Positions 25,440 to 34,811 of a DNA stretch of 64,000 bases are shown here, one piece after another (position 1 is the first letter of the stretch; every line of letters starts with the position of its first letter). The stretch is from Porphyromonas uenonis DSM 23387 = JCM 13868 (GTDB lineage: Bacteria > Bacteroidota > Bacteroidia > Bacteroidales > Porphyromonadaceae): positions 1 through 64,000 of the forward strand of contig NZ_AXVC01000023.1 in assembly GCF_000482365.1 (NCBI RefSeq). The letters are read 5' to 3'. The notes below the pieces were generated by a model, which saw only the letters and a program-made list of their open reading frames with translations, did not search any database and was not told the origin of the DNA. The translations under genes and the position numbers were made by a program.

Positions 25440-26867
25440 ATGACTGACAGAGAAGCTGCCCTGCGGGCGTGGTCTGAGTGTACAGTCCTCCTCCAGGCGA
25501 TGATACAGCCAGAGGTCTACAAAGCTTGGTTTCCACACATCAAGCCGGTCTCACTCATCGGAGTGGAGATGACGCTTGGTGTGCCTAGTCAGTTCTTCTG
25601 CGAGTACATCGAGACACACTTCATCAATGAGCTCAAGCAGGTGCTCCAGCGTATCGTCGGTCCTAATGTAGTCCTCAAGTACAAAGCAGTTGTAGACAGC
25701 GCAGCCTCTCATCGTAAGAACTCGTCCGTGACGCTCCCCACGCAGAGCTATGCCAGCAATGCCTACGGTGCTGCTGGCGCCTATGCAGTCAGTGCAAACG
25801 GTGCAGCTCCGGCGCTAAAGAGTGAACCTCGTCAGCTGCCAGACTTTGACTCTCAGCTCAAGCCTCAGCTCAGCTTTGCCACTTACTATCAGGGAGAGTC
25901 CAATCGCACCGCCAGCTCCATCGCACGCTCTATCGCCGAGAAGCCTGGACAAGGTGCCCTCAATCCCTGCTTTATCTATGGACCTTCGGGGGTTGGCAAG
26001 ACGCACCTTTGCCACGCCATCGGGCTGCGGATCAGAGAGCTTTACCCTGACCTAAAGGTACTATACGTCTCCTCTCATATGTTTGAGATGCAGTACGTTG
26101 CTGCCACAAGAGCCAATACGACCAATGACTTTATCAACTTCTACCAGCAGATAGACGTCCTCATCATCGACGATATACAGGGGCTGATTGCCAAGAAGAA
26201 GACACAGCTTACCTTCTTCCAGGTCTTCAACCACCTCTACATGCTGGGCAAGCAGATCGTCCTGACGAGCGATACGGCACCCGTCAACCTTGCGGGGCTT
26301 GAGGAGCGTCTTATCTCACGCATAGCGGGTAGCCTGACGATAGAGATAGAGCGCCCTGACTACGACCTGCGCAAGGAGTACCTCCGCCACAAGAGCGAGG
26401 AGAGCGGTAGCATACTGCCCCGAGAGATGATCGACTACATAGCTCGCACGGTGACGAGTAGCATACGTGGTCTGCAGGGAGTTTTCTTTTCGCTTATCAC
26501 CCGCGCAGCGGTGGAAGGGTGTGACATCACCTCCTCTTTCGTCAAGAAGATCGTCAGCCAGACGGTCAAGCAGGAGAAAAAAGAGATCACTGTCTCCATG
26601 ATTGAGAAGACTGTGTGCGAATACTTTCACGTGCCGATAGAACTGGTGCGCAGCCGCTCGAGAAAGGCTGACGTGGCTCAGGCGAGACAGTTAATTATGT
26701 ACTTTGCGAAGCGCTATACGGATCAGTCGCTCAGCGCTATCGGCGAACTGCTCGGTGGTCGCTCTCACGCTACCGTGCTACACAGTTGCAAGGTGGTAGA
26801 GGATCAGGCGGAGGTCTCAGCAGCTTATCGCTCAGATCTCAACGCTCTCGAGTCGCTGATCAAGTAA
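25440..26867 (+). CDS. dnaA: Chromosomal replication initiator DnaA
   Basis: A 475-residue initiator. Domain I starts AALRAWSECTVLLQ and contains the usual YKAWFPHI; a variable Ser/Ala-rich linker spans about 90-140. The AAA+ domain has GPSGVGKTHL (Walker A, about 180-189), VLIIDDIQGL (Walker B) and the LISRIAGSL arginine-finger region. Domain IV ends with GGRSHATVLHSC, the DnaA-box recognition signature. The start is fixed by homology of the N-terminus to other DnaA proteins even though the -7 box is very near. The downstream acyltransferase begins 20 bp later. Confidence 0.95.
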   Translation: MTDREAALRAWSECTVLLQAMIQPEVYKAWFPHIKPVSLIGVEMTLGVPSQFFCEYIETHFINELKQVLQRIVGPNVVLKYKAVVDSAASHRKNSSVTLPTQSYASNAYGAAGAYAVSANGAAPALKSEPRQLPDFDSQLKPQLSFATYYQGESNRTASSIARSIAEKPGQGALNPCFIYGPSGVGKTHLCHAIGLRIRELYPDLKVLYVSSHMFEMQYVAATRANTTNDFINFYQQIDVLIIDDIQGLIAKKKTQLTFFQVFNHLYMLGKQIVLTSDTAPVNLAGLEERLISRIAGSLTIEIERPDYDLRKEYLRHKSEESGSILPREMIDYIARTVTSSIRGLQGVFFSLITRAAVEGCDITSSFVKKIVSQTVKQEKKEITVSMIEKTVCEYFHVPIELVRSRSRKADVAQARQLIMYFAKRYTDQSLSAIGELLGGRSHATVLHSCKVVEDQAEVSAAYRSDLNALESLIK

Positions 26868-26887
26868 TCACCCAACGCACCACCGCT

Positions 26888-27493
26888 ATGCCCCACCCCT
26901 CCCGTACTACCGAGACTGGCTACATAGACCCTACAACGATCATTGACGAGGGAGCTCACATTGGCACTGGCACGACTATCTGGCACTTCTGCCACATCAT
27001 GCACGATGCCTTCATCGGGGAGCAGTGCCATCTGGGACAAAACGTAGTCGTCCAGCCACGTGTTCATCTAGGCGACCGATGCCGTGTCCTGAATAATGTC
27101 ACGCTCTTCACAGGAGTTCATTGCGAAGAGGAGGTTTTCCTGGGACCTTCGTGCGTCTTCACCAACGTGATCAACCCACGTGCGGCAGTCTCACGAAAGC
27201 ACGAGTTTCGCCCTACATATATAGGTAGAGGGGCCTCTATCGGAGCCAATGCGACCATCCTCTGTGGCGTCAAGATTGGCGCTTACGCTATGATTGGAGC
27301 AGGCACGGTCGTGATCCGTGACGTGGCTCCCTACGCTCTTGTCGTGGGCAATCCCGCTCGCCAGATCGGCTGGGTGAGCCAGGAGGGACACAAGCTAGAC
27401 TTTTCCGAAGGTCCTTCCTGCTACGTGGCGGAGGAGCACCGCACCTACCGTCTAAGCCCCGACGGCAACACCATAACTTACGACAACCAGTAA
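26888..27493 (+). CDS. Left-handed beta-helix sugar N-acetyltransferase (WlbB/WbpD-like)
   Basis: A 201-residue hexapeptide-repeat acyltransferase starting MPHPSRTTETGYIDPTT. Repeats such as IDEGAHIGTGTTIWHFCHI, IGEQCHLGQNVVVQ and IGANATILCGVKIG form the left-handed beta-helix, and KHEFRPTYIGRGASIGANATI matches the UDP-2-acetamido-3-amino-2,3-dideoxyglucuronate acetyltransferase family. VVGNPARQIGWVSQEGHKLDF is the characteristic end. It would use acetyl-CoA on a nucleotide amino sugar for surface polysaccharide. Other sugar genes are not adjacent. The frame is open upstream inside dnaA but shows no family features there. Confidence 0.85.
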   Translation: MPHPSRTTETGYIDPTTIIDEGAHIGTGTTIWHFCHIMHDAFIGEQCHLGQNVVVQPRVHLGDRCRVLNNVTLFTGVHCEEEVFLGPSCVFTNVINPRAAVSRKHEFRPTYIGRGASIGANATILCGVKIGAYAMIGAGTVVIRDVAPYALVVGNPARQIGWVSQEGHKLDFSEGPSCYVAEEHRTYRLSPDGNTITYDNQ

Positions 27494-27500
27494 TCGATAT

Positions 27501-27890
27501 ATGACTATGGATAATAAAGCAACTACCCTAACGAAGCAATACATCATTGAGCCTAAGCACAGTGCCGCTGAGATAGGATCGGGCGATATGCCTGTCCTCG
27601 CCACGCCTGCACTGATCGCCTTTATGGAGAACGCAGCTATGCTCCTCGCTCGCAACTATACTGAGGATGGCTCGACGACTGTCGGCACAATGATTACGAC
27701 CGACCACCAGCACGCGACACCCATCGGAGAGGCGATCACGGTCACAGCTCAGCTCTCATCGATAGAGGGGCGCAAACTCACCTTTGCCATCGAGGCAACC
27801 GACCAAGCTGGCATCGTGGCTCAGGCTACGCATGAGCGTTTTATCGTCTCTCGTCAACGATTCCTCGAGCGTTTGGGTATCAAGGAGTGA
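27501..27890 (+). CDS. Thioesterase of the hot-dog fold, fluoroacetyl-CoA thioesterase-like
   Basis: A 129-residue protein of the FlK/DUF-type thioesterase group. The family features are the Thr in VLATPALIAFMENAA, with the catalytic-type Glu in FMENAA, and HATPIGEAITVTAQL, where the His and Gly-Glu sit over the active site. Acyl-CoA hydrolysis is the expected activity; the natural substrate is unknown. It follows the acyltransferase by 7 bp and precedes valS, which has its own promoter. ATG 27507 is an alternative start. Confidence 0.8.
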   Translation: MTMDNKATTLTKQYIIEPKHSAAEIGSGDMPVLATPALIAFMENAAMLLARNYTEDGSTTVGTMITTDHQHATPIGEAITVTAQLSSIEGRKLTFAIEATDQAGIVAQATHERFIVSRQRFLERLGIKE

Positions 27891-27918
27891 TATTTCAGTA
27901 CCTTTGTACGCAAATATC
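27889..27918 (+). promoter_or_regulatory. valS promoter within an inverted repeat
   Basis: The -7 box TACCTTTG lies at 27899-27906, 30 bp before the start codon. It is enclosed by GATATTT (27889-27895) and AAATATC (27912-27918), a 7-bp-arm inverted repeat that may be an operator or chance. Confidence 0.6.
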
Positions 27919-27935
27919 ACGACAGACTATAAGCA

Positions 27936-30599
27936 ATGCAAGACGATTCTATCACTTCTCAGATAACTAGTGTCTACGATCCCGCAGGTGTCGAGACTAA
28001 GTGGTACCAGTATTGGCTAGACCACAAGCTCTTTGAGGCACATGTGGATCACACCAAGAAGCCCTACACGATTATCATGCCCCCGCCCAATGTGACGGGC
28101 GTGCTACACATGGGGCACATGCTCAATAATACGATCCAGGATATCCTCATCCGTCGTGCTCGCATAGCGGGTTACAACGCTTGCTGGGTGCCTGGCACCG
28201 ACCACGCCTCGATCGCTACGGAGGCTAAGGTGGTAGATCAGCTTGCTAAGCAAGGTATTCAGAAGAATCAGCTCACACGAGAGGACTTCCTCAAGCATGC
28301 CTGGGAGTGGACCGACAAGTATGGTGGCATCATCCTCAGCCAGTTACGCAGACTAGGCGTATCGTGCGACTGGAGTCGCACAGCCTTCACACTAGATGAG
28401 GAGCGCTCGGAGTCGGTCATCAATGTCTTCTGCAAGCTCTACGACGAGGGACTCATCTACCGTGGCGTACGCGTGGTCAACTGGGACCCCAAGGCACAGA
28501 CGGCACTCTCGGACGAGGAGGTTATCTTCAAGGAGCATCAGGGCAAGCTCTACTACCTTCGCTACTTCATCGAGGGCACAGAGGATTACATCGTCGTAGC
28601 TACGACGCGCCCCGAGACGATTATGGGCGACACGGCCGTCTGTATCAACCCGACAGATCCTCGCTACCACCATCTGCGTGGTAAGCGGGTCATCGTCCCG
28701 CTCGTAGGTCGCTCCGTCCCGATCATCGAGGATGAGTACGTAGACCTAGAGTTCGGTACGGGCTGTCTGAAGGTCACTCCCGCCCACGACATCAACGACT
28801 ACCAGCTCGGCATCACGCACCAGCTGGAGACGATCGACATCTTCAACAACGACGGCACGCTCAATGAGCACGGCGGCAAGTACGCAGGTAAAGACCGCTT
28901 CGTCGTCCGCAAGGAGATCGTTGCAGACCTCAAAGAGGCTGGCTTGCTCGACCACGAGGAGGACTACAACAACCGCGTCGGCTACAGCGAGCGCACCGAT
29001 GTAGCTATCGAGCCAAAGCTATCGATGCAGTGGTTCCTCAAGATGTCCGAACTAGCCAAGCCCGCTCTACAGGCAGTTCTCGAAGACTCCGTACAGCTCG
29101 TGCCCAAGAAGTTTGTCAACACCTATCGCTATTGGCTGGAGAACATCAAGGACTGGTGCATCAGCCGTCAGCTTTGGTGGGGACATCGCATACCAGCCTA
29201 CTACCTGCCCAACGGTCAGTTCGTCGTAGCCGCTACCGCCGAGGAGGCTTTGGCAAAAGCTAAGCAAGAGACCGGCGACAACAGCCTAACCCTCGAACAG
29301 CTCAACCAGGAGTCAGACTGTCTCGACACATGGTTCTCCTCTTGGCTATGGCCTATCAGCCTCTTTGGCAAGATCGACGGCTCCGAGCCTACAGAAGACC
29401 TCAAATACTTCTACCCCACCTCCGTCCTAGTCACAGGGCCTGACATCCTCTTCTTCTGGGTAGCCCGTATGATCATGGCGGGGTACCACTTTATGGGTGA
29501 TCGCCCCTTTGACAAGGTCTACCTAACCGGTATCGTTCGTGACGACAAAGGACGCAAGATGTCTAAGTCGCTCGGCAACTCGCCAGACCCCATTGACCTA
29601 ATGGACAAGTACGGTGCCGATGGCGTGCGCCTAGGACTTATGATGGCCACTTCTGCCGGCAATGACCTTCTCTACGACGAGAGCCTTGTGGAGCAGGGAC
29701 GCAACTTCTGCAATAAGATCTGGAATAGTTACCGCTTCCTCAAAACGCAAAGTGTCTCCGAAGAAGTCAAGCCAGACGCAGCTAGCCTGATAGCTATGGA
29801 GTGGTTCGAGTCGCTACTCGCCTCGACGATGAGCGAGCTAGACGACCTCTTCGACAAGTACCGCATCAGCGATGCCGTCACGCTCCTCTACAAGCTCGTC
29901 AGAGACGACTTCTCCGGCCTTTATCTAGAGGCTATCAAGCCCGCCTACGGCACCAGCATGAGCCGTGACGTCTACGAGCGAACGATTCACTACTTCGAGC
30001 AAATCTTCATCTTGCTGCATCCCTTCATGCCGTTCATCACGGAGGAGCTTTGGCAGGACGTAGCACCTCGCCAGGAGGGCGACTCCATCATGTACGCTCA
30101 TCTAGACGACACGCTGCAGGCTGACAAGCAGCTACTCGCCGATATGGAGCATGCCGTCGAGCTAATCACCAAGATACGTAGCATACGCAGTGCGCATCAG
30201 ATAGCGACCAAGCAGTCGCTCGCGCTCACCACCACTGGCGAGCACCCCGAGCGTCTGAGCGAGCTAGTCATCAAGCTGGCCAATCTCTCTACCTTCACCA
30301 AGGCGGATGCGCATCAGTCGGAAGAGCATACGGCCGAGCACTTCATCATCGGCACAGTCCCCTACTCTGTCGAGCTGGCAGGCGCCATTGATGTGGAGAA
30401 AACCGTGGAGCGTCTGCGTGGCGAGCTAGCGCATCAGGAGAAGTTTCTCGCAGGAGTTCGCAAGAAGCTCTCCAACGAGAAGTTTGTCGCCAATGCCAAG
30501 CCCGAAGTTGTCGCCCTCGAGCGCAAGAAAGAGAGCGACGCCCTGCTACGCATCGACGAAGTACAGCAGCAGCTCAAGCAGCTTGGCGCTACGCTCTAA
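27936..30599 (+). CDS. valS: Valyl-tRNA synthetase
   Basis: An 887-residue class Ia synthetase that charges tRNA-Val in the cytosol. [15 protein letters not shown] carries the HIGH motif near residue 50, the editing CP1 domain includes [16 protein letters not shown], and KMSKSLGNS near residue 539 is the KMSKS loop. The anticodon-binding domain and a C-terminal coiled-coil arm ([19 protein letters not shown]) complete the normal ValS architecture. Length is typical. Own promoter; next gene follows after 29 bp. Confidence 0.97.
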   Translation: MQDDSITSQITSVYDPAGVETKWYQYWLDHKLFEAHVDHTKKPYTIIMPPPNVTGVLHMGHMLNNTIQDILIRRARIAGYNACWVPGTDHASIATEAKVVDQLAKQGIQKNQLTREDFLKHAWEWTDKYGGIILSQLRRLGVSCDWSRTAFTLDEERSESVINVFCKLYDEGLIYRGVRVVNWDPKAQTALSDEEVIFKEHQGKLYYLRYFIEGTEDYIVVATTRPETIMGDTAVCINPTDPRYHHLRGKRVIVPLVGRSVPIIEDEYVDLEFGTGCLKVTPAHDINDYQLGITHQLETIDIFNNDGTLNEHGGKYAGKDRFVVRKEIVADLKEAGLLDHEEDYNNRVGYSERTDVAIEPKLSMQWFLKMSELAKPALQAVLEDSVQLVPKKFVNTYRYWLENIKDWCISRQLWWGHRIPAYYLPNGQFVVAATAEEALAKAKQETGDNSLTLEQLNQESDCLDTWFSSWLWPISLFGKIDGSEPTEDLKYFYPTSVLVTGPDILFFWVARMIMAGYHFMGDRPFDKVYLTGIVRDDKGRKMSKSLGNSPDPIDLMDKYGADGVRLGLMMATSAGNDLLYDESLVEQGRNFCNKIWNSYRFLKTQSVSEEVKPDAASLIAMEWFESLLASTMSELDDLFDKYRISDAVTLLYKLVRDDFSGLYLEAIKPAYGTSMSRDVYERTIHYFEQIFILLHPFMPFITEELWQDVAPRQEGDSIMYAHLDDTLQADKQLLADMEHAVELITKIRSIRSAHQIATKQSLALTTTGEHPERLSELVIKLANLSTFTKADAHQSEEHTAEHFIIGTVPYSVELAGAIDVEKTVERLRGELAHQEKFLAGVRKKLSNEKFVANAKPEVVALERKKESDALLRIDEVQQQLKQLGATL

Positions 30600-30628
30600 G
30601 CGCCACGCTTGCTAGCCACCCCACCCCA

Positions 30629-32341
30629 ATGGAAATCCCTCTCAGCCACTTCGAAGAGTACATCGACGAACCCATCTTAAAGCGAGGACTCTCGTACTTT
30701 AAGAAAGGGTTAGTTCACGAGCCTGCAGAGATTCGCCCAGGCGATTACGAAGCAGTCGTAGAGGGGTCCGAAGACTACACCGTAAAGCTCTCCATCAGAA
30801 ATGGTGTTATCACAGAGCACTCGTGCGACTGCCCTTACGACATGGGGTCCGTCTGCGAGCACGTTGCTGCAGTGATCTTTTATCTAGAGCAAGAGGAGCT
30901 AGAACTTACTCAGAACACAAAGAAGGGAAGCACCAAAAAGGCAAAAGCCTCATCGTTTAAGCCCTCCAAGCGCAAGACTATCGCTCAGCAGGTTGACGAT
31001 TTGCTTGATAAGGTGACTCTTGACGAGCTGACCCTATTCGTCCGTGAGCAAGCCACTAAGGACTCTTTATTTAGAGACTTACTGCTTGCCTCCTTTGCTC
31101 AGTACAATCCCAACGAGTCAAAAGCGCTATACGCCAAGCAGGTCAAGGCACCAATCAAGGTCGCCCGTGGTAAATACGGATATATAAATTCGTCTGGAGC
31201 TAAGTATATCAGCAAAGAGATAAGCCCTATGCTAAGCTTAGCAGAGCGTTATCTAAACCAGGGCAACCACAAGAGTGCCTTCTTCATTTGCACCGCCATA
31301 ATGGATGAGTTGATCTCAGCCTTGCTGTGTGCGGACGACAGAGAGGGGGCCCTAGGAAACGCTATTTACGCAGCCTACAACACACTCTCCGCTATTGCAT
31401 CTGAAGAGCCATCTGAAGGTATAAGGAGACTAATCCTCAAGTATTGCTTCACCTCTTTTGACCAGCGTACCTTCGCGGGGTGGGATTGGCATATTGGTCT
31501 CTTACAGCTTGCGGCTTGTATCCTAGATACAGAGGGCGAAGTGGAGGAGATCTTTAAGCGAATAAATAGCATACCTGAATCCGATGAGTATGAGATAAAG
31601 GAGGTTCAAAAGATCAAGTACTGCATCTTATTAGAGAAGAAGGGAACTGAAGTCGCTCAGAGGTATCTCGAGCAAAACATAGACAACCCAAGCTTCAGAG
31701 CGCGAGCTATCCAAGACGCTTTGGATCAAAAAGATTACGAGAAGGCTACCGCCTTAGCCAATGATGGCATAGAGCAAGACTTTGGGTTCCCTGGACTAAT
31801 TATCGACTGGTATGACTGGCTCTTGAAGATTGCCGAGAGCCAAAACGATACCGAGAGAATTATTCTCTATGCTCGATACCTCTTACTGGAAAGCCACAAC
31901 CCCAAGCGAGACTACTATCAGATACTCCAAGCGACGGTACAGCCCAAGCAATGGACCGACTTTGTTGAGACCATTATCCAAGAGGCTATGGAGCGAAAGC
32001 CATACTATAGGACCGACTTAGTAGCCTCAATCTTCATACGAGAGGAGTGGTGGAGCAGGCTCTTAGACTTAGTAAAGAAAGAGCGCAACTTAGACCAGCT
32101 AGCGAAGTACGAAAATCCCCTTGCAAAGCACTACCCTAACGAGCTAGCAGATCTCTACGCAGAGCGTATCATAAGGTACGTCAAGGATCACGTAGGAAGA
32201 GACCATTATCGCACAGCTTGCAGATATATTCGTAGAATGATCAAGCTAGGAGCTAGAGATAAGGCCGATGCAGTTATCAGCCAGTTGAGACATTCCTACG
32301 GTCAGAGGAGAGCGCTGATGGAAGAGCTGGACAAGGTCTAG
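30629..32341 (+). CDS. SWIM zinc-finger protein
   Basis: A 570-residue protein. The SWIM finger is clear near residues 50-80: Cys66 and Cys68 in HSCDCPYD, Cys76 and His78 in VCEHVAAVI. A basic linker (KKGSTKKAKASS, KPSKRK) and a large helical region of TPR-like repeats follow to the C-terminus. SWIM fingers bind DNA or proteins and often precede SNF2 helicases, but no helicase motif is present in this protein or beside it. Function unknown. It may share the valS transcript and ends at a strong hairpin. Codon use is noticeably less biased than in valS. Confidence 0.8.
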   Translation: MEIPLSHFEEYIDEPILKRGLSYFKKGLVHEPAEIRPGDYEAVVEGSEDYTVKLSIRNGVITEHSCDCPYDMGSVCEHVAAVIFYLEQEELELTQNTKKGSTKKAKASSFKPSKRKTIAQQVDDLLDKVTLDELTLFVREQATKDSLFRDLLLASFAQYNPNESKALYAKQVKAPIKVARGKYGYINSSGAKYISKEISPMLSLAERYLNQGNHKSAFFICTAIMDELISALLCADDREGALGNAIYAAYNTLSAIASEEPSEGIRRLILKYCFTSFDQRTFAGWDWHIGLLQLAACILDTEGEVEEIFKRINSIPESDEYEIKEVQKIKYCILLEKKGTEVAQRYLEQNIDNPSFRARAIQDALDQKDYEKATALANDGIEQDFGFPGLIIDWYDWLLKIAESQNDTERIILYARYLLLESHNPKRDYYQILQATVQPKQWTDFVETIIQEAMERKPYYRTDLVASIFIREEWWSRLLDLVKKERNLDQLAKYENPLAKHYPNELADLYAERIIRYVKDHVGRDHYRTACRYIRRMIKLGARDKADAVISQLRHSYGQRRALMEELDKV

Positions 32342-32344
32342 AGT

Positions 32345-32389
32345 TATTGCTGTCGGATGAAGAGCCTCCTACTTCATCGGACAGCAATA
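32345..32389. terminator. Bidirectional terminator hairpin
   Basis: TATTGCTGTC plus GATGAAG (32345-32362) pair with CTTCATC plus GACAGCAATA (32372-32389). It stands between convergent genes (SWIM gene and the membrane protein), so it can serve both; no long T-run on either side. Confidence 0.75.
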
Positions 32390-32396
32390 TTAGCTA

Positions 32397-32927
32397 CTAC
32401 ATCAAGTGTAAGCTCAAGATAAACAACAACAAGGCAAGAATCACACTACTTATACTGATAATTGCCCAAGTCCAGTTTCTTAGCGAAGATGAGTTGTGAA
32501 ACTCTTTGAAGAGCTCTAGATACTTGTCTTTTCTCCATAAAGTAAAGTAGTTGATTGGCACAATCAAAATAGACGTAACCAATATCAATGTAGCTCTATC
32601 TAGATGTGCTAACGATGCTCTCGGTATTAGTAAAGAGATTAGATTTGCAATTGTATATACAATGAGTGCAGTAAAGGCCAACATGGTCGCATCTGAAATC
32701 AGTATTACTATGCTGAGCCTTTCGTCTGTCAGACTTCTTGCTACGTCCTTGTTTAACCTGTCGTATTTCTTTTTGTTCAGTAGCCCCAGTTTGCACAGAA
32801 AGCGAATTGGAATAATCCAAACTGCTTTATGGATCAATCTCTGAGTCCAACTATGGTAAAAGAATAGACCATAATACAGTCTAGTCCATACATACACGAT
32901 CTTCTTCATCTGAAAAACTGCATACAT
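32397..32927 (-). CDS. Hypothetical membrane protein
   Basis: A 176-residue protein of no family I recognise. Three hydrophobic segments are visible: about 76-99 (LSIVILISDATMLAFTALIV and beyond), 111-127 (ATLILVTSILIVPINYF) and 153-174 (WAIISISSVILALLLFIL). A basic, Lys-rich stretch near 50-65 should stay cytoplasmic. A minus-strand TACATTTG box at 32960-32953 lies 26 bp before the start, supporting expression. It converges on the SWIM gene. ATG 32909 is an alternative start. Confidence 0.65.
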   Translation of the reverse strand: MYAVFQMKKIVYVWTRLYYGLFFYHSWTQRLIHKAVWIIPIRFLCKLGLLNKKKYDRLNKDVARSLTDERLSIVILISDATMLAFTALIVYTIANLISLLIPRASLAHLDRATLILVTSILIVPINYFTLWRKDKYLELFKEFHNSSSLRNWTWAIISISSVILALLLFILSLHLM

Positions 32928-32991
32928 TCCAGCGCCAAGCGCAACGTAGTTGCAAATGTAGGGAAAAACTTCGTGGAGACTTTTATAATCA

Positions 32992-33358
32992 GCAGGACTG
33001 ACGCATTATAACGGTTTTTTTAGGAGCTACGTAGCATTACTGCCCGCCCCTGATTACTCCGCCATTCACAATGATTCTCGTTTTCCTCACGAGGAAATCG
33101 GGTATCTCCACGGAGGAATCGACAAATTCTTCCGAACTTCCATTTCATTCTTCCGAAGTTTCATTTCGTTCTTCCGAACTTTTATTTCGGACCTCCGTGG
33201 GAAATGTTCGTTTTCTCGCTAGCTATTTGGCAATTCCTCCGTGAAGATCGGCAACTATAGGCTCCATGACTTGGTTTCATACGGAAGAAACTCTAGTTTC
33301 ATACGGAAGAAACTCTAGTTTCATACAGGAGAAACTTCAGTTTCATACCGAGGAAACT
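32992..33358. repeat. Single MITE end followed by two 21-22-nt periodic arrays
   Basis: GCAGGACTGACGCATTATAA (32992-33011) matches the terminal repeat of the 17.7 and 43.2 kb MITEs, but no complementary end is found to the right. From about 33080 to 33250 units built on CTTCCGAA, CCACGGAGG and similar cores recur at 21-22 nt. From 33273 four units GTTTC-ATACGGAA-GAAAC recur at exactly 22 nt (33273, 33295, 33317, 33339). Positions 33359-33519 hold nothing else I can name. Confidence 0.7.
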
Positions 33359-33519
33359 CCAAGCAGCTCTAGGTGAAGCGGTTGGGAAGTAGCTAACAAG
33401 TGGTAATCGGTGCCTACTCATTGGTAGTCTTCTGTGGGTAACTTGTCATCTGAACGGGGCAGTTCACTCAAAACATGAAGATTTTTGCCAAGAGCACTTG
33501 TCAATTACGGAAGTTTGTG

Positions 33520-33527
33520 TACCTTTG
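33520..33527 (+). promoter_or_regulatory. Promoter -7 box of the AAA ATPase gene
   Basis: TACCTTTG, 46 bp before the GTG start at 33574. Confidence 0.6.
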
Positions 33528-33573
33528 CGCTACCAAGATATAGGTACCGAATTAAAACCTCAACGACAAAGTA

Positions 33574-34758
33574 GTGGAAGCACTCTATAGAACACACGAT
33601 TACCTGCTGCGTAATCTGAGCAATCCGATACAGCGCAGCCTCTTTGGCGAGATTGACTTCTCCGCCCAGCTGATCGGTATCTATGGTTGTCGTGGCGTGG
33701 GCAAGACCACCTTCCTACTGGACTATGCTGCGAGGACTTTTGGGTTACTCAATAGGAAGTGTCTCTACGTCAATCTGAACAACTTCCTCTTTACCAGCGA
33801 GACGCTTGTAGACTTTGCCAAGGGCTTCTACGATCATGGCGGGCGGCACCTGCTGCTAGACCAAATATATAAGTACCCCTCGTGGCATGAGGATCTGCTG
33901 ACCTGTACGCACTTGATGCCAGACCTGCAGATCATCTACACCACTTCAATCGTGCAGTACGACTCGGCGCTCCCCATCGAGGAGCAACTACCAGGAGCGG
34001 TCTATCGGCTAGACGGCTTCTCGCTCCGTGAGTTCATCCAGCTCAAGACGGGACTAGACCTCCCGCAGCTCTCGCTAGAGGAGATCTTGAAGAACCACGA
34101 GACCATCTCTCGTGAGATCATGGGGATGGTCAATCCGCTCAACTACTTAGCGGACTATACACACCACGGCTACTACCCTTTCTTCCTCGAGGATCGCAAC
34201 TACTCGGAGAATCTCCTGAAGAATATCAACATGATGCTGGAGGTCGATGTGAGCTTCCTGCGCAATCTAGACCAGCGTCTGCTACCCAAGCTACGTAGAC
34301 TACTCTACGAACTGGGACGCACGGCACCCACCTCGCCCAACGTCTCTCAGCTCTCGCAGATGATCAGCGCCTCGCGTGCTACCATCTCCAACTATATGCA
34401 CATCCTCTCCGATGCGGGTCTCGTCACACAGCTATATCGTGTAGGCTCTGAGGCGACCACACGCAAGCCGGCCATGTGCTATCTGCAAAACACCAACATA
34501 GGCTATGCACTCGTCCCCGAGCCGGTGACTAGTCCTGAGCTTTACTCCACCTTCTTCCTGACGCACCTACATCATGCACACCAAGTCAATGCTGGTGGGC
34601 GGGCACAGGTACACTTCGTACTGGACGAGACTTATGAATTTCGCATTGACAAGGAGCTGGGTGGGCGCTATCGTCCCGACCGCTACTACGCAGTGCAAGG
34701 CATCCCCATGGGACATGACAATGTCATCCCACTATGGCTCTTTGGCTTTATCTACTAA
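33574..34758 (+). CDS. AAA-type ATPase with winged-helix and nuclease-like C-terminus
   Basis: A 394-residue protein begun at GTG (no earlier ATG in frame). GIYGCRGVGKTTFLLDYAA is Walker A near residue 35, RHLLLDQIYKY the Walker B region, and TTSIVQYD fits sensor 1, all as in the AAA_14 group. A winged-helix segment (LSQMISASRATISNYMHILSDAGLVTQL) follows at about 265-300. The C-terminal 100 residues resemble a degraded DUF4143-type nuclease fold. Role unknown. nifJ starts 53 bp after the stop with no terminator or -7 box between, so they may be co-transcribed. Confidence 0.8.
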   Translation: MEALYRTHDYLLRNLSNPIQRSLFGEIDFSAQLIGIYGCRGVGKTTFLLDYAARTFGLLNRKCLYVNLNNFLFTSETLVDFAKGFYDHGGRHLLLDQIYKYPSWHEDLLTCTHLMPDLQIIYTTSIVQYDSALPIEEQLPGAVYRLDGFSLREFIQLKTGLDLPQLSLEEILKNHETISREIMGMVNPLNYLADYTHHGYYPFFLEDRNYSENLLKNINMMLEVDVSFLRNLDQRLLPKLRRLLYELGRTAPTSPNVSQLSQMISASRATISNYMHILSDAGLVTQLYRVGSEATTRKPAMCYLQNTNIGYALVPEPVTSPELYSTFFLTHLHHAHQVNAGGRAQVHFVLDETYEFRIDKELGGRYRPDRYYAVQGIPMGHDNVIPLWLFGFIY

Positions 34759-34811
34759 AGCAACATACAGACAACAACACACAAGGGAAAAATCAATACC
34801 AATACACAGAA

